From contig JAKDJD010000030.1 in the NCBI GenBank assembly GCA_030454085.1, forward strand, positions 1 through 27,741: 27,741 nucleotides of DNA, read 5' to 3'. The DNA comes from Kocuria sp. (GTDB taxonomy: Bacteria > Actinomycetota > Actinomycetes > Actinomycetales > Micrococcaceae). Made by a program: the position numbers and the translations under genes. The notes below the pieces were generated by a model that saw only the letters and a list, made by a program, of their open reading frames with translations, ran no database searches and was not told the origin of the DNA. Of this stretch, positions 1-7,775 are shown piece by piece; the first letter of the stretch is position 1; the number at the start of each line of letters is the position of its first letter.

Positions 1-103
1 TGTGCGGTTCCGCCGCGCGTGCGCGGTCTTGCCCTCCCTGGCCGCCGTGCTTGTTCCCCCCTGGGTGGTCTTGCCCCCTGTGCATGGGGCTCTCGCCGTC
101 TGC

Positions 104-275
104 GTGGCGGTTACCCGATTGGGTGGCGATTGGCGTTGTTAGGTGGCGGTTCAAACGCCACCTAACGTGGGAAAACGCCTCCGAATCGGGTATGAGCCTC
201 CCAACCGGGGGCCTGACAGCCGTGGAATCGGCCCGTTCACGCCGGGCAACCGCCACTGAATCGGGCAACCGCCTC
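104..275. repeat. Two opposed arrays of a degenerate ~19 bp repeat
   Basis: On the plus strand the unit begins GTGGCG at 104, 123 and 143 (spacing 19, 20), with a fullest copy GTGGCGGTTACCCGATT. On the minus strand units starting GTGGCG or GAGGC read leftward from 275, 256, about 240, 200, 181 and 161, again about 19-20 bp apart; the clearest is GAGGCGGTTGCCCGATTCA (275-257). Copies between 240 and 200 are degraded. The two arrays face each other and meet at the hairpin 138-166. The regular period and inversion are seen directly; the function (REP-like element, protein-binding array or remnant) is unknown. Confidence 0.6.
138..166. repeat. Perfect 11 bp inverted repeat (hairpin)
   Basis: GTTAGGTGGCG at 138-148 is perfectly inverted at 156-166, with the 7 nt loop GTTCAAA. 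It lies at the junction of the two opposed repeat arrays. No T-run follows on either strand, so it is not a classical intrinsic terminator. It is too short and isolated to be a tRNA, even though the loop looks like part of a T-loop. Confidence 0.7.
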
Positions 276-600
276 TCGACAGAGGTTCGGCCAGCCGAGG
301 GGGGGCAACAACCGCGGTGAACCGTTGGTTTGCGAGAGGCGGATCGGGGTGTGGTGGGCTGCCGGCTTCAGGCGCGCGGACCGGGTTCACGTGTCTCCGG
401 TGCCGGAATGCCGGTGCTATCCACTCCAGCGTCGCAGGTCAGACAGGTGTCGGATAGCTGCAACGGTCGCACGAACTCCGGGAGGCGTAAGTCCGGAGCT
501 TGCAGGCCGGGCTGGTCGCACGTTGCCCCAGGGATCCGGGCACCTGGCAGGCGCACTTGTGGCCTATAACTTCCGGGGGTGTCTCTGGGAGAGGGGTCAC

Positions 601-1752
601 TCAGGCGTAGGAACCCACCATGCGCACGGCGCCGCCGTCGACTCCCTTGGCGCCCTGGACATAATCGGGGTCCTGGTCGGCGGGCGCATCGGCCCTGGCC
701 ACCGTGCCAAGAACCCACGCGTTGGAGCCACGGTCGTTGAGATGGCGCACCGCGGCGTCGGCGACCGAAGGATCGACGATCGCGACCATGCCGACCCCCA
801 GGTTCAGAGTGCGCTCCAAATCCGCTTCCGGGACCTTGCCCAGCTCGCCGATCACACGGAAGATCGCCGGAATCTCCCAGGACGAACGGTCGATCCGGGC
901 CTCGAGGCCCTGTGGCAGGACGCGGGCGAGGTTTGCGGCGAGGCCTCCGCCGGTGACATGAGAGAATCCACGGACACCGTGACCTTGTGCGCCGTCGTCA
1001 CCGAGGACCGGGAACGTCCGGGCGAGGTCGAGGACGTCGGCTGCGTAGACGCGGGTAGGCTCCAGGAGTTCCTCGCCGAGCGTGCGCCCGAATTCCGAGA
1101 CCTCACGGTCCAAGGACCAACCCGCCATGTTGATCACCTTGCGGACCAGCGAATAGCCGTTCGAGTGGATCCCGGAGGACGCCATGCCGATCACCACGTC
1201 GCCTTCGCGGACACGGTCCGGCCCCAGCAACTGGTCGGCCTCCACGATGCCGGTTGCGGCACCCGCGACGTCGTACTCGTGCTCGCCCAGCAAACCCGGG
1301 TGCTCGGCCGTTTCCCCGCCGACCAGGGCGGTCCCGGCCGCGGAGCAGGCCGAGGCGATGCCGCGGACGATGTCCGCGATCCGTTCGGGCACGACGCGCC
1401 CGCACGCGATGTAGTCGGTCATGTACAAGGGCTCGGCGCCAACGACGACGATGTCGTCCACGACCATGCCCACCAGGTCGAATCCGATGGTGTCGTGCAC
1501 GTCCAGGGCCTGGGCGATGGCCACCTTTGTTCCCACACCGTCCGTCGAGGTCGCGAGGTACGGCTTCGAATAAGCAGTCAGCGCCGAGACGTCGAAGAGC
1601 CCGGCGAAACCGCCCACGCCGCCGACGACACCCTGCTTGTGCGTCTCCCGGACGGCTTCCTTCATAAGCTCGACGGCGCGATCGCCGGCCTCGACGTCGA
1701 CGCCGGCACTCGCGTACGTCAGGCCCGCGGTGGTCTGGTGGGGTTGAGCCAT
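601..1752 (-). CDS. purM: Phosphoribosylformylglycinamidine cyclo-ligase (AIR synthetase)
   Basis: PurM closes the imidazole ring: formylglycinamidine ribonucleotide + ATP gives 5-aminoimidazole ribonucleotide, the fifth step of cytoplasmic purine synthesis. The 383-residue protein has the family landmarks in order: the N-terminal YASAGVDVEAG segment, GGFAGLFD, STDGVGTKV, the VDDIVVVGAEPLYMTDYI segment and the GETAEHPG loop. The ATG is preceded by AGAAGGA at a suitable distance. It lies 30 bases downstream of purF on the same strand, so the two probably form a purF-purM operon. Length and start look complete. Confidence 0.96.
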   Translation of the reverse strand: MAQPHQTTAGLTYASAGVDVEAGDRAVELMKEAVRETHKQGVVGGVGGFAGLFDVSALTAYSKPYLATSTDGVGTKVAIAQALDVHDTIGFDLVGMVVDDIVVVGAEPLYMTDYIACGRVVPERIADIVRGIASACSAAGTALVGGETAEHPGLLGEHEYDVAGAATGIVEADQLLGPDRVREGDVVIGMASSGIHSNGYSLVRKVINMAGWSLDREVSEFGRTLGEELLEPTRVYAADVLDLARTFPVLGDDGAQGHGVRGFSHVTGGGLAANLARVLPQGLEARIDRSSWEIPAIFRVIGELGKVPEADLERTLNLGVGMVAIVDPSVADAAVRHLNDRGSNAWVLGTVARADAPADQDPDYVQGAKGVDGGAVRMVGSYA

Positions 1753-1782
1753 CTCTGGTCCTTCTGGATCGGTGGTGTGCTG

Positions 1783-3426
1783 TTACTTGGTGCTGGACCC
1801 GCGGTCCTGCGGCAGAACCAGGGGTTCCAGGTCCGAATCCGGTCCGGGCTCGCACGAAGAGTTCTTCGCCGTCGTCGCCTCGGTCTGAGCATCGGAGGAG
1901 CTCTTCGGTGCCGACGACGCCCTCGAAGCCCGGCCCGGGCGGGAGGTCCCCGCCGAGGAGGAACGGTGGACGTCAAAGAGGTTCTTGCCGAGACGATCGG
2001 CATCCGGAAGATCGATGGGGTAATTTCCGGTGAAGCAGGCCGTGCAGAGGCGCTCCCGGGGTTGCTCGGTCGCCTCGATCATGCCGTCCTCGGAAATGTA
2101 TCCGAGAGAATCGGCACCGAGCGACTGTCCGATTTCCTCGATCGACATCCCATTCGCAATCAGCTCCGCGCGAGAAGCGAAATCGATGCCGTAGAAGCAG
2201 GGCCACTTGACCGGCGGGGACGAGATCCGCACGTGGACTTCGGCGGCGCCGGCTTCCCTCAGCATCCGCACCAGTGCCCTCTGGGTGTTTCCCCGGACAA
2301 TCGAATCGTCCACAACCACCAGTCTTTTTCCCTCGACGACGGTGCGCAGAGGATTCAGCTTGAGTTTGATGCCCATCTGGCGCATGGTCTGCGTCGGCTG
2401 GATAAACGTGCGGCCAACATAGGAATTCTTGACCAACCCGTTCCCGTACGGAACCCCGGATTCTTCCGCGTAGCCGATGGCCGCAGGGACCCCGGACTCG
2501 GGAGTCGGCATGACCAGATCGGCGTCGACCGCATGCTCGCGGGCCAGTTGCCGCCCCATCTCGACCCGAGACTCGTAGACAGCTCGGCCGTTGATCACCG
2601 CGTCAGGACGGGAGAGATACACGTGTTCGAAAACGCACCCGGCCGGAGTCGGTTCCGCGAAGCGGCGGGAGCGTACCCCGTCCTCGTCGATCGCGATGAA
2701 TTCACCGGGCTCGACGTCGCGGACGTAGGTCGCTCCAACGATATCGAGGGCGGCCGATTCCGAGGCGACGACCCAGCCCCGGTCCAACCTTCCGAGGACC
2801 AGTGGGCGGACACCATAAGCATCGCGGGCCGCGTAGAGCGTGTTCTCGTCGATCAGGGTCAGGCAGAAAGCGCCTTGGAGCGTCGGAAGCAGCTCCATTG
2901 CCGCTTCCTCGAGGGAGTCATGAGGATGCTCGGCCAGCAAAGCCGTGACCAGAGCAGTGTCGGTGGTGTTCCCCTGGGCGACTTCACCGGCCGACGGGAA
3001 CCCGGACTTGTCGATCAGCCGGTCGTAGAGATCTGCCGAGTTGGTCAGGTTGCCGTTGTGGGCGAGTGAGACCGTGCCGTGAGGCGTCGATCCCAGGGTC
3101 GGTTGGGCATTCGACCAGGTGGTCGCTCCCGTGGTCGCATAGCGGCAGTGGCCAATCGCCATGTGGCCGCCCAAGGTCCCCAAAATGGTTTCGTCGAAGA
3201 CCTGGGACACCAGGCCCATGTCCTTGTACACCGAGAGGCGCTCGCCGTTGCTCGTCGCGATCCCGGCCGATTCCTGGCCACGATGTTGCAGGGCATAGAG
3301 GCCGAAATAAGTGAGGGTCGCGACGTCCTCGCCCGGAGCCCAGACGCCGAAGACGCCGCATTCGTCCTGGGGGGCTCTCTCTCCGGGGTCGATATCGTGT
3401 GTGAGTTTACCGTCGGGTCGAACCAC
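1783..3426 (-). CDS. purF: Amidophosphoribosyltransferase
   Basis: PurF commits PRPP to purine synthesis by replacing pyrophosphate with ammonia from glutamine. The 547-residue protein starts at GTG, with AGGAAG eight bases upstream. Cys23 in DECGVFGV would be the N-terminal nucleophile after removal of a 22-residue propeptide, as in B. subtilis-type enzymes. The PRPP loop VVVDDSIVRGNT lies near residue 370. Cysteines in TPAGCVF, KWPCFYG and LCTACF match the four ligands of the regulatory 4Fe-4S cluster. A Ser-rich tail of about 55 residues extends past the usual end and is probably disordered. Transcription likely starts upstream near a TAGACT -10 element. Confidence 0.97.
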   Translation of the reverse strand: MVRPDGKLTHDIDPGERAPQDECGVFGVWAPGEDVATLTYFGLYALQHRGQESAGIATSNGERLSVYKDMGLVSQVFDETILGTLGGHMAIGHCRYATTGATTWSNAQPTLGSTPHGTVSLAHNGNLTNSADLYDRLIDKSGFPSAGEVAQGNTTDTALVTALLAEHPHDSLEEAAMELLPTLQGAFCLTLIDENTLYAARDAYGVRPLVLGRLDRGWVVASESAALDIVGATYVRDVEPGEFIAIDEDGVRSRRFAEPTPAGCVFEHVYLSRPDAVINGRAVYESRVEMGRQLAREHAVDADLVMPTPESGVPAAIGYAEESGVPYGNGLVKNSYVGRTFIQPTQTMRQMGIKLKLNPLRTVVEGKRLVVVDDSIVRGNTQRALVRMLREAGAAEVHVRISSPPVKWPCFYGIDFASRAELIANGMSIEEIGQSLGADSLGYISEDGMIEATEQPRERLCTACFTGNYPIDLPDADRLGKNLFDVHRSSSAGTSRPGRASRASSAPKSSSDAQTEATTAKNSSCEPGPDSDLEPLVLPQDRGSSTK

Positions 3427-3501
3427 GAAAGCTACTTCCTGAATGTGCGGTCTGGAGGATCGGGCCGTTGCCGCCGGTGCGGAACAACGGGGACGAAAGC
3501 A

Positions 3502-3507
3502 AGTCTA
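3502..3507 (-). promoter_or_regulatory. Candidate -10 element for purFM
   Basis: Read on the minus strand this is TAGACT, matching the actinobacterial TANNNT pattern, about 75 bases before the purF GTG. No convincing -35 hexamer is visible at 16-18 bp. The call rests on the hexamer and its position only. Confidence 0.3.
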
Positions 3508-3536
3508 GCCGCAACTGCCCAGTCCGCGGAGGCCGA

Positions 3537-3938
3537 CTATTTTTCGACGTCATCATCGATCCGGACCGCGCGGAATCGGGTGGCCTTCTTGCGGGACCTG
3601 CGGTCGGCGATCAGGCCGACGAGGGCACCGAGGACGGCGCCGGCGGTTCCGAAGATCACCGCCATCATCCCGAAGATGGCGCCGGTCGTGTATTTCTGGT
3701 CGGCCGGACCGAGAACGGTCGAGAGGACGGCGACGATGAGGCCGATGACGAGTCCGGTGATCAGGAACGCGATGACCGAGGGAGCCCGGCGCACGACGAC
3801 CTCTCGTTCGGCGGGACCGCGGTCGGTCGACTGGTCTTCTGCCGGACCGTTCTCAGGCTCGTGACGGTCTGGATCGGGGGACGTTGCGGGGACCTCGGAC
3901 TCGTCGGGGCCGCCGGGCGAAGTAGGGGGTTCGGTCAT
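3537..3938 (-). CDS. Small two-helix membrane protein of the purF neighbourhood, unknown function
   Basis: The protein has 133 residues. The first ~50 are Pro/Glu/Asp-rich and probably disordered on one side of the membrane. Two hydrophobic segments follow (about 55-75 and 88-110), then a basic stop-transfer stretch, DRRSRKKATRFR, and an acidic end. No enzyme motif is present. It begins nine bases after the sterol-carrier-family gene ends and sits just upstream of purF on the same strand. Similar small membrane proteins occur at this place in related actinobacteria (recall, not searched). Its role is unknown, and neighbourhood alone does not make it a purine gene. Confidence 0.8.
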   Translation of the reverse strand: MTEPPTSPGGPDESEVPATSPDPDRHEPENGPAEDQSTDRGPAEREVVVRRAPSVIAFLITGLVIGLIVAVLSTVLGPADQKYTTGAIFGMMAVIFGTAGAVLGALVGLIADRRSRKKATRFRAVRIDDDVEK

Positions 3939-3947
3939 GGCTCAAGG

Positions 3948-4346
3948 TTACCTGTTCTGGGCGGTGCGCTTCATCGACGTCCGTGTTGCAAAGAGCGGGA
4001 GAAGCACCGACAGGTCGCTCCGATTGCCGGAGGCATCGACCGACCCACTCGCTCGTGCTTCCTCCCACGTCAGGCGCCCTGTGACGAGTCCGAGCCACGT
4101 CTGGGCCGTCGTCTCGACCACATTGGGCGGCGTGCCGCGCGTGTGTCGTGGCCCCTCGATCGCTTGAGTCACGCCGAAGGGCGGAACTCGGACTTCGACC
4201 GAATTGCCGGGGGCGCGATGCGCGAGTTCCTCGAGGGCATAGCGGACCGCGGTTGCCGTGGTCTTGCGGCCGGCGGCGTCCGGATCCGCCTCCCAGGACC
4301 GAAGAGCGGCGAGGCCGACATCGTCCGAAATCTTGCGCCGTGCCAC
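3948..4346 (-). CDS. Sterol-carrier-family protein
   Basis: This 132-residue protein matches the short actinobacterial sterol carrier family protein. It shows an N-terminal ARRKI start, [17 protein letters not shown], the highly conserved VEVRVPPFG then [14 protein letters not shown] block (residues about 50-80), and a C-terminal [16 protein letters not shown]2-like folds hold a hydrophobic ligand, but no biochemical role is established for this branch. The GTG start has GGAGG six bases upstream and lies one base after the asparaginase stop, so translation is probably coupled. The protein has no membrane segment and should be cytoplasmic. Confidence 0.88.
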   Translation of the reverse strand: MARRKISDDVGLAALRSWEADPDAAGRKTTATAVRYALEELAHRAPGNSVEVRVPPFGVTQAIEGPRHTRGTPPNVVETTAQTWLGLVTGRLTWEEARASGSVDASGNRSDLSVLLPLFATRTSMKRTAQNR

Positions 4347-4347
4347 G

Positions 4348-5352
4348 TCAGGCCTCCTCGAACGCCGATCCCAGTCGTACGCCGCCGACCGTGCGCCCTC
4401 CGCCCGTGATCGGTAGGATCACGCGCGGCAAGAGCGACTCGACGACGTCGTGCGGCACGTATCCGTTTCTGTCCAGGAGGGTCAGGGCCACCAGGGTTGC
4501 GGCCCTGAAGGAGCCGTCCAAGCACTTGACCGCTACTGCGGCTCCGTCGCGGGTTCCCACGCTCAGCACGCCTTCGGCACCGAATTTGGCGACGACGTCG
4601 AGCTCTTCCATGACCACGGTGTTCGGCTTGCCGTGGTTCTGCACCATCTCCGGGTAATCCGCCATCGCGGTGGCCACGGTCGCAACCCGGGCGTCGGCGC
4701 CGATGTTGCGGATGCCGGCGCCCAGTTTGCCGTAGCCCGTGGCCAGCCCGTTGAGGCTGATGGTCGGCACGGGGGCCCCGCAACCGTCGACGCCGACGAG
4801 TCCCGCGGACTCGCCCGTGAGCTCCTCGACGATCTCCATGACGATCCGCTGAACGGGATGATCCGGGTCCAAATACGTCGCCGGGTCCCAGCCGTTCTCC
4901 GCCGACGCGGAGAGGAAGGCCGCGTGCTTCCCGGAACAGTTGAAAGCGATTCGTTGTTTTCCCTTGCCATGGGCCAGAAGATACGAGTGTGCCCGCTTGT
5001 CCTTGGGGTAGGCCTCCGGGCACTGCAGATCGCTCGGGGAGAGACCCGCGGCTTCGAGCATGTTCGCGACGACCTGCATCTGCTCGAAAGAGCCCTCATG
5101 GGATCCGGCCGCAATGGCTATTTCGGCACCGCGCAGGGGAGCCCCGGCCTTGAGGGATGCGATCGCTTGGAACGGTTTGAGGGTCGACCGAGGGAAGATC
5201 GGGGCCGATGTGTCGCCGAGGGAGTCGACGACTTCGCCCTCGGGCGAGACGACCGACGCGGCCCCGATGTGGCGGGACTCCACAAAACCGCTCCGTTCGA
5301 TGACGGCCAACTCGACCGCGTTGTCCCAGCTGAAAGTCTGCATACGGGACAT
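4348..5352 (-). CDS. Asparaginase II family L-asparaginase (Rhizobium-type)
   Basis: Predicted to hydrolyse L-asparagine to aspartate and ammonia. The 334-residue protein belongs to the asparaginase II family typified by the Rhizobium etli enzymes, unrelated to E. coli AnsA/AnsB. From the chosen start, FPRSTLK gives Ser56 and Lys59, NCSGKHAAF gives Cys139 and Lys142, and GVDGCGAPV gives Cys191. These correspond in order and spacing to the Ser/Lys catalytic pair and the Cys-Lys-Cys metal site of that family. An upstream GTG/ATG extension to 5499 would overlap the exporter gene and looks non-native. ATG at 5352 is preferred; ATG at 5343 is also possible. It begins 28 bases after the exporter gene and is followed one base later by the sterol-carrier gene. 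Confidence 0.9.
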   Translation of the reverse strand: MSRMQTFSWDNAVELAVIERSGFVESRHIGAASVVSPEGEVVDSLGDTSAPIFPRSTLKPFQAIASLKAGAPLRGAEIAIAAGSHEGSFEQMQVVANMLEAAGLSPSDLQCPEAYPKDKRAHSYLLAHGKGKQRIAFNCSGKHAAFLSASAENGWDPATYLDPDHPVQRIVMEIVEELTGESAGLVGVDGCGAPVPTISLNGLATGYGKLGAGIRNIGADARVATVATAMADYPEMVQNHGKPNTVVMEELDVVAKFGAEGVLSVGTRDGAAVAVKCLDGSFRAATLVALTLLDRNGYVPHDVVESLLPRVILPITGGGRTVGGVRLGSAFEEA

Positions 5353-5380
5353 TGTTCCACGGTCGGGGAACGCCCGTGGG

Positions 5381-6895
5381 CTACCGTGCGACGTCGTTCG
5401 CCTCCTTGACCTTGCTGATGAAGGGCGCGATGACCATGGCGACAAGGCCGAGGAGGCCCCCGAAGCAGAAGGCAACATGAGCTCCGCTGATCTGGGCATC
5501 GTCTGCAGACGCGCCCCCGACGACCGCGACGGCTGCGCCGAGGCTCAGCGCTGCGGTCAGCAGCGCTGTACCGGTGGCGCCGCCCAGCTGTTGGAGAGTG
5601 TTCATGATGGCCGAACCGTGGCCGTACAGATGGTGCGGCAAGGAACCGAGGGCAACTGTCATCATCGGCGTCATGATCATGGCCATGCCGAGACTGAACA
5701 CGATGTGGACGCCCACGATGTAGGCAATTCCCGTGCCCGGGGCGACCAGGAAAAACAGCCATTCGCCCGCCGCGAGCAGGATCGTCCCGGGAATCACCAC
5801 CGGCCGGGGGCCGAACTTGTCGTAGGCTCGGCCGATCAGCGGTGAAAGAAGGCCCTGGATCAGACCGCCCGGCAGCATGACCAGGCCGACGGTCAGCACG
5901 CTGAAGCCCATGCCCGATTGCAGGAGAATCGGCAGGACCATGACCGACCCCAGCATCACGGCCATGGCGATCATGAGAACGCACACCCCGAGGCGGAAAT
6001 TGCGGACACCGAAGGGGCGCAGGTCGAGGAACGCCGATTCGGAATTCCTCTGGAACCGGCGTTGCCGCGACACGAAAAGACTGAGCCCGATGACGCCGAG
6101 GACGAGCCCGATCAAAGGCGTCAGGTTTCCTGCGACGATTGTGCTCACGGAGCCGAGCGCATAGACGACGCCCCCGAAGCCGACGACCGCCAGAAATACG
6201 GAGGGCACGTCCAGGGGGAGAGCACGAGTCTGCCCGGTGGGTTTGAGGACCAAGCTGCCGATGAGGAGAACGAGCACGCCCATGGGGAGCATGAGGCCGA
6301 AGACCCAATGCCAGCTCAGCGCATTCACGATGATGCCCGACAGTGTGGGGCCGATGGCCGGTGCGACCGCGATGACCACGGAGTTGAGGCCCATGACCGT
6401 TCCGCGGCGTGCGGGAGGGACCATGATGAGGGTCGAGGTCATGAGCAGGGGAAGAACGATTCCCGTGCCTCCGGCCTGGATGATGCGTCCGGCGAGAATC
6501 GTCGGGAAGTTCTGAGCAAAAGTCGCAAGCGCCGTCCCCACCACAAAGAGGCTGAGCGCGACGACGAAAAGCCGTTTGATCGTGAACCGCTCGAGCATCC
6601 ACCCTGTGGTCGGAATAATGCAGGCCATGGTCAGGAGGAAGCCCGTGGTGAGCCATTGAGCCGTGGCCGCGCTGATCCCGAAGTCGTTCATGATGTCCGG
6701 GATCGCCACGGACAGAACCGTTTCGTTGAGGATCATGATGAGCGCCGAAACGACCAGGACTGCCAGGACACTCACGATGTGCCTTGTCGTCAGTACCTCG
6801 GGAGGGCGATCCGAGTCCGACTCCGGCCGCGGCGTGGCCTCGTCCTGCTGGACGGGCCGGGTCCGGGAATTCGTGTGCGAGGCGTCTGAGGACAT
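5381..6895 (-). CDS. DHA2-family (14-helix) multidrug exporter, MFS
   Basis: The 504-residue protein has about 14 hydrophobic segments. Its first helix ends in LNETVLSVAIPDI, the variant of the DHA2 motif seen in LmrB/Lde-type drug:proton antiporters, followed by TGFLLTMACIIPTTGWMLERF. The N-terminal ~35 residues are hydrophilic. The ATG follows AGGTA. The gene is divergent from a TetR regulator 118 bases away, the usual arrangement of a ligand-induced efflux pump and its repressor. It is followed at short distance by the asparaginase gene, so read-through transcription into the asparaginase-purM string is possible. The substrate cannot be told from sequence. Confidence 0.9.
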   Translation of the reverse strand: MSSDASHTNSRTRPVQQDEATPRPESDSDRPPEVLTTRHIVSVLAVLVVSALIMILNETVLSVAIPDIMNDFGISAATAQWLTTGFLLTMACIIPTTGWMLERFTIKRLFVVALSLFVVGTALATFAQNFPTILAGRIIQAGGTGIVLPLLMTSTLIMVPPARRGTVMGLNSVVIAVAPAIGPTLSGIIVNALSWHWVFGLMLPMGVLVLLIGSLVLKPTGQTRALPLDVPSVFLAVVGFGGVVYALGSVSTIVAGNLTPLIGLVLGVIGLSLFVSRQRRFQRNSESAFLDLRPFGVRNFRLGVCVLMIAMAVMLGSVMVLPILLQSGMGFSVLTVGLVMLPGGLIQGLLSPLIGRAYDKFGPRPVVIPGTILLAAGEWLFFLVAPGTGIAYIVGVHIVFSLGMAMIMTPMMTVALGSLPHHLYGHGSAIMNTLQQLGGATGTALLTAALSLGAAVAVVGGASADDAQISGAHVAFCFGGLLGLVAMVIAPFISKVKEANDVAR

Positions 6896-7013
6896 GCACG
6901 TACCTGATTTCTGTGAGGGGTGGGGCCCTCGATATTGTCACAGTGTGCCACTTTGGCGTAAGTGCCATGAATGTGTGATGTCCGGCACGGTCGCGAGGAT
7001 CAAGGAGGCCACC
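6896..7013. promoter_or_regulatory. Divergent exporter/tetR promoter region with candidate operator
   Basis: The 118 bases between the divergent starts should carry both promoters and the TetR operator. The most symmetrical element is TGGCGTAAGTGCCA (6953-6966), arms TGGC/GCCA with a six-base spacer. It lies in a GTG/CAC-rich stretch with imperfect wider symmetry. No clear -35/-10 pair is visible on either strand, so the element is only a candidate. Confidence 0.35.
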
Positions 7014-7628
7014 ATGGAAGAGTCGACGGATTTGAGAACCCGCCGCAGGCTGCAGACCGAACGCGAAGTCCACCGGGCGGCCCTGAGTCTATTCGAGGAC
7101 CAGGGGGTGCGAGCGACGACGGTTCGCCACATCGCCGACCTGGCAGGCATTTCCTCCCGAACCTTCTTCCGATATTTTTCCTCGAAGGAAGAGGCCGCCA
7201 TGCCGGTGCAACGCAGGCTGATACGCGCGATCGACAGCCTGGACTTTTCCGATACTTCCCCGGGTGACGCGCTCGGGAAGATCGAGGACGCCATGGTCGA
7301 GATCATGTCGGAGGACTCGTCTCCCGAGGCCCAGGATCATCGCCGCATCTCTCGCTTGTTCGCCACTGATGCCGAATTCGATATGGCGGCCACCGGGCAG
7401 GAAAGGGCGGTCCTCGAGAAATTGTTGGGACGCATCCGGGCAACCGCGTCCGATTGGTCGGAACCTGACGCACTTCTCGTCGCCGAATTGGCACTGACTG
7501 GATGGCGCACGGCCTGGATGGTCTGGGGAGAGTCGGTCAGCCAACGGCCCGGAGCGGCCCCGGCGGAGGTCTATCGTGAATGCCTGGCTCGCCGGAGACG
7601 GCTCATCGCACACCCCGAGGTCGCGTGA
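7014..7628 (+). CDS. TetR/AcrR-family transcriptional regulator
   Basis: This 204-residue protein has the TetR N-terminal DNA-binding domain: FEDQGVRATTVRHIADLAG then SSRTFFRYFSSKEE (residues about 24-61). The variable all-helical ligand domain fills the rest. ATG 7014 has AAGGAGG five bases upstream. An in-frame ATG at 6978 lacks such a site. It is divergent from the DHA2 exporter and most likely represses it, with a hydrophobic drug or metabolite as inducer (inference from layout). The gene ends convergently 147 bases from the GH32 gene. Confidence 0.93.
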   Translation: MEESTDLRTRRRLQTEREVHRAALSLFEDQGVRATTVRHIADLAGISSRTFFRYFSSKEEAAMPVQRRLIRAIDSLDFSDTSPGDALGKIEDAMVEIMSEDSSPEAQDHRRISRLFATDAEFDMAATGQERAVLEKLLGRIRATASDWSEPDALLVAELALTGWRTAWMVWGESVSQRPGAAPAEVYRECLARRRRLIAHPEVA

Positions 7629-7676
7629 CTCTCTCGGCTTCCCGGTGCCGAACTGTGCCGACGGTATTCCCATCAT

Positions 7677-7700
7677 GGGACGCCAGGGACATGGCGTCTC
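7677..7700. terminator. Possible bidirectional terminator hairpin between tetR and the GH32 gene
   Basis: A nine-pair stem (one G-T wobble) encloses a six-base loop. The core is GACGCCA 7679-7685 / TGGCGTC 7692-7698. It sits between the converging tetR and GH32 genes. There is no T-run, so intrinsic termination would be weak. The rest of the 147-base gap shows no gene. Confidence 0.35.
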
Positions 7701-7775
7701 GCGTGAGGCCCCATCAGGGCAGGAAGCCGCGATCACAGAATGTTCGGGCGCTGAGGCCCTGAGTCGGGTTCCGGA

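Larger units (their letters stand above)
1..600. other. Non-coding region downstream of purM
   Basis: No convincing gene is visible here. The short open frames (for example 51-320 on the plus strand and 151-390 on the minus strand) have low-complexity Trp/Arg/Pro-rich translations, no family motif and no ribosome binding site. The stretch contains the ~19 bp repeat arrays and hairpin listed separately. It also has a weak inverted repeat (CTCCGG 476-481 / CCGGAG 493-498, 11 nt loop) about 100 bases past the purM stop, which might contribute to termination but has no T-run. Nothing tRNA-like was found. Confidence 0.6.

Noticed and set aside
138..166. GGTTCAAA in the hairpin read as a tRNA T-arm
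   Set aside because: No acceptor, D- or anticodon stem can be placed around it, and the stem is explained by the inverted repeat arrays.
51..390. Two short overlapping frames on opposite strands in the left intergenic region
   Set aside because: They lie on the repeat arrays, have no ribosome binding site and no protein-like composition.
325..3069. A 914-codon open frame on the plus strand
   Set aside because: It is antisense to purM and purF, whose motifs are unmistakable. The translation is Arg/His/Asp-rich, has no family motif and matches the known tendency of GC-rich genes to leave open antisense frames.
5353..5499. N-terminal extension of the asparaginase by 49 residues
   Set aside because: It overlaps the exporter gene, is Ser/Arg-rich and precedes the normal family start; a start at 5352 or 5343 fits better.
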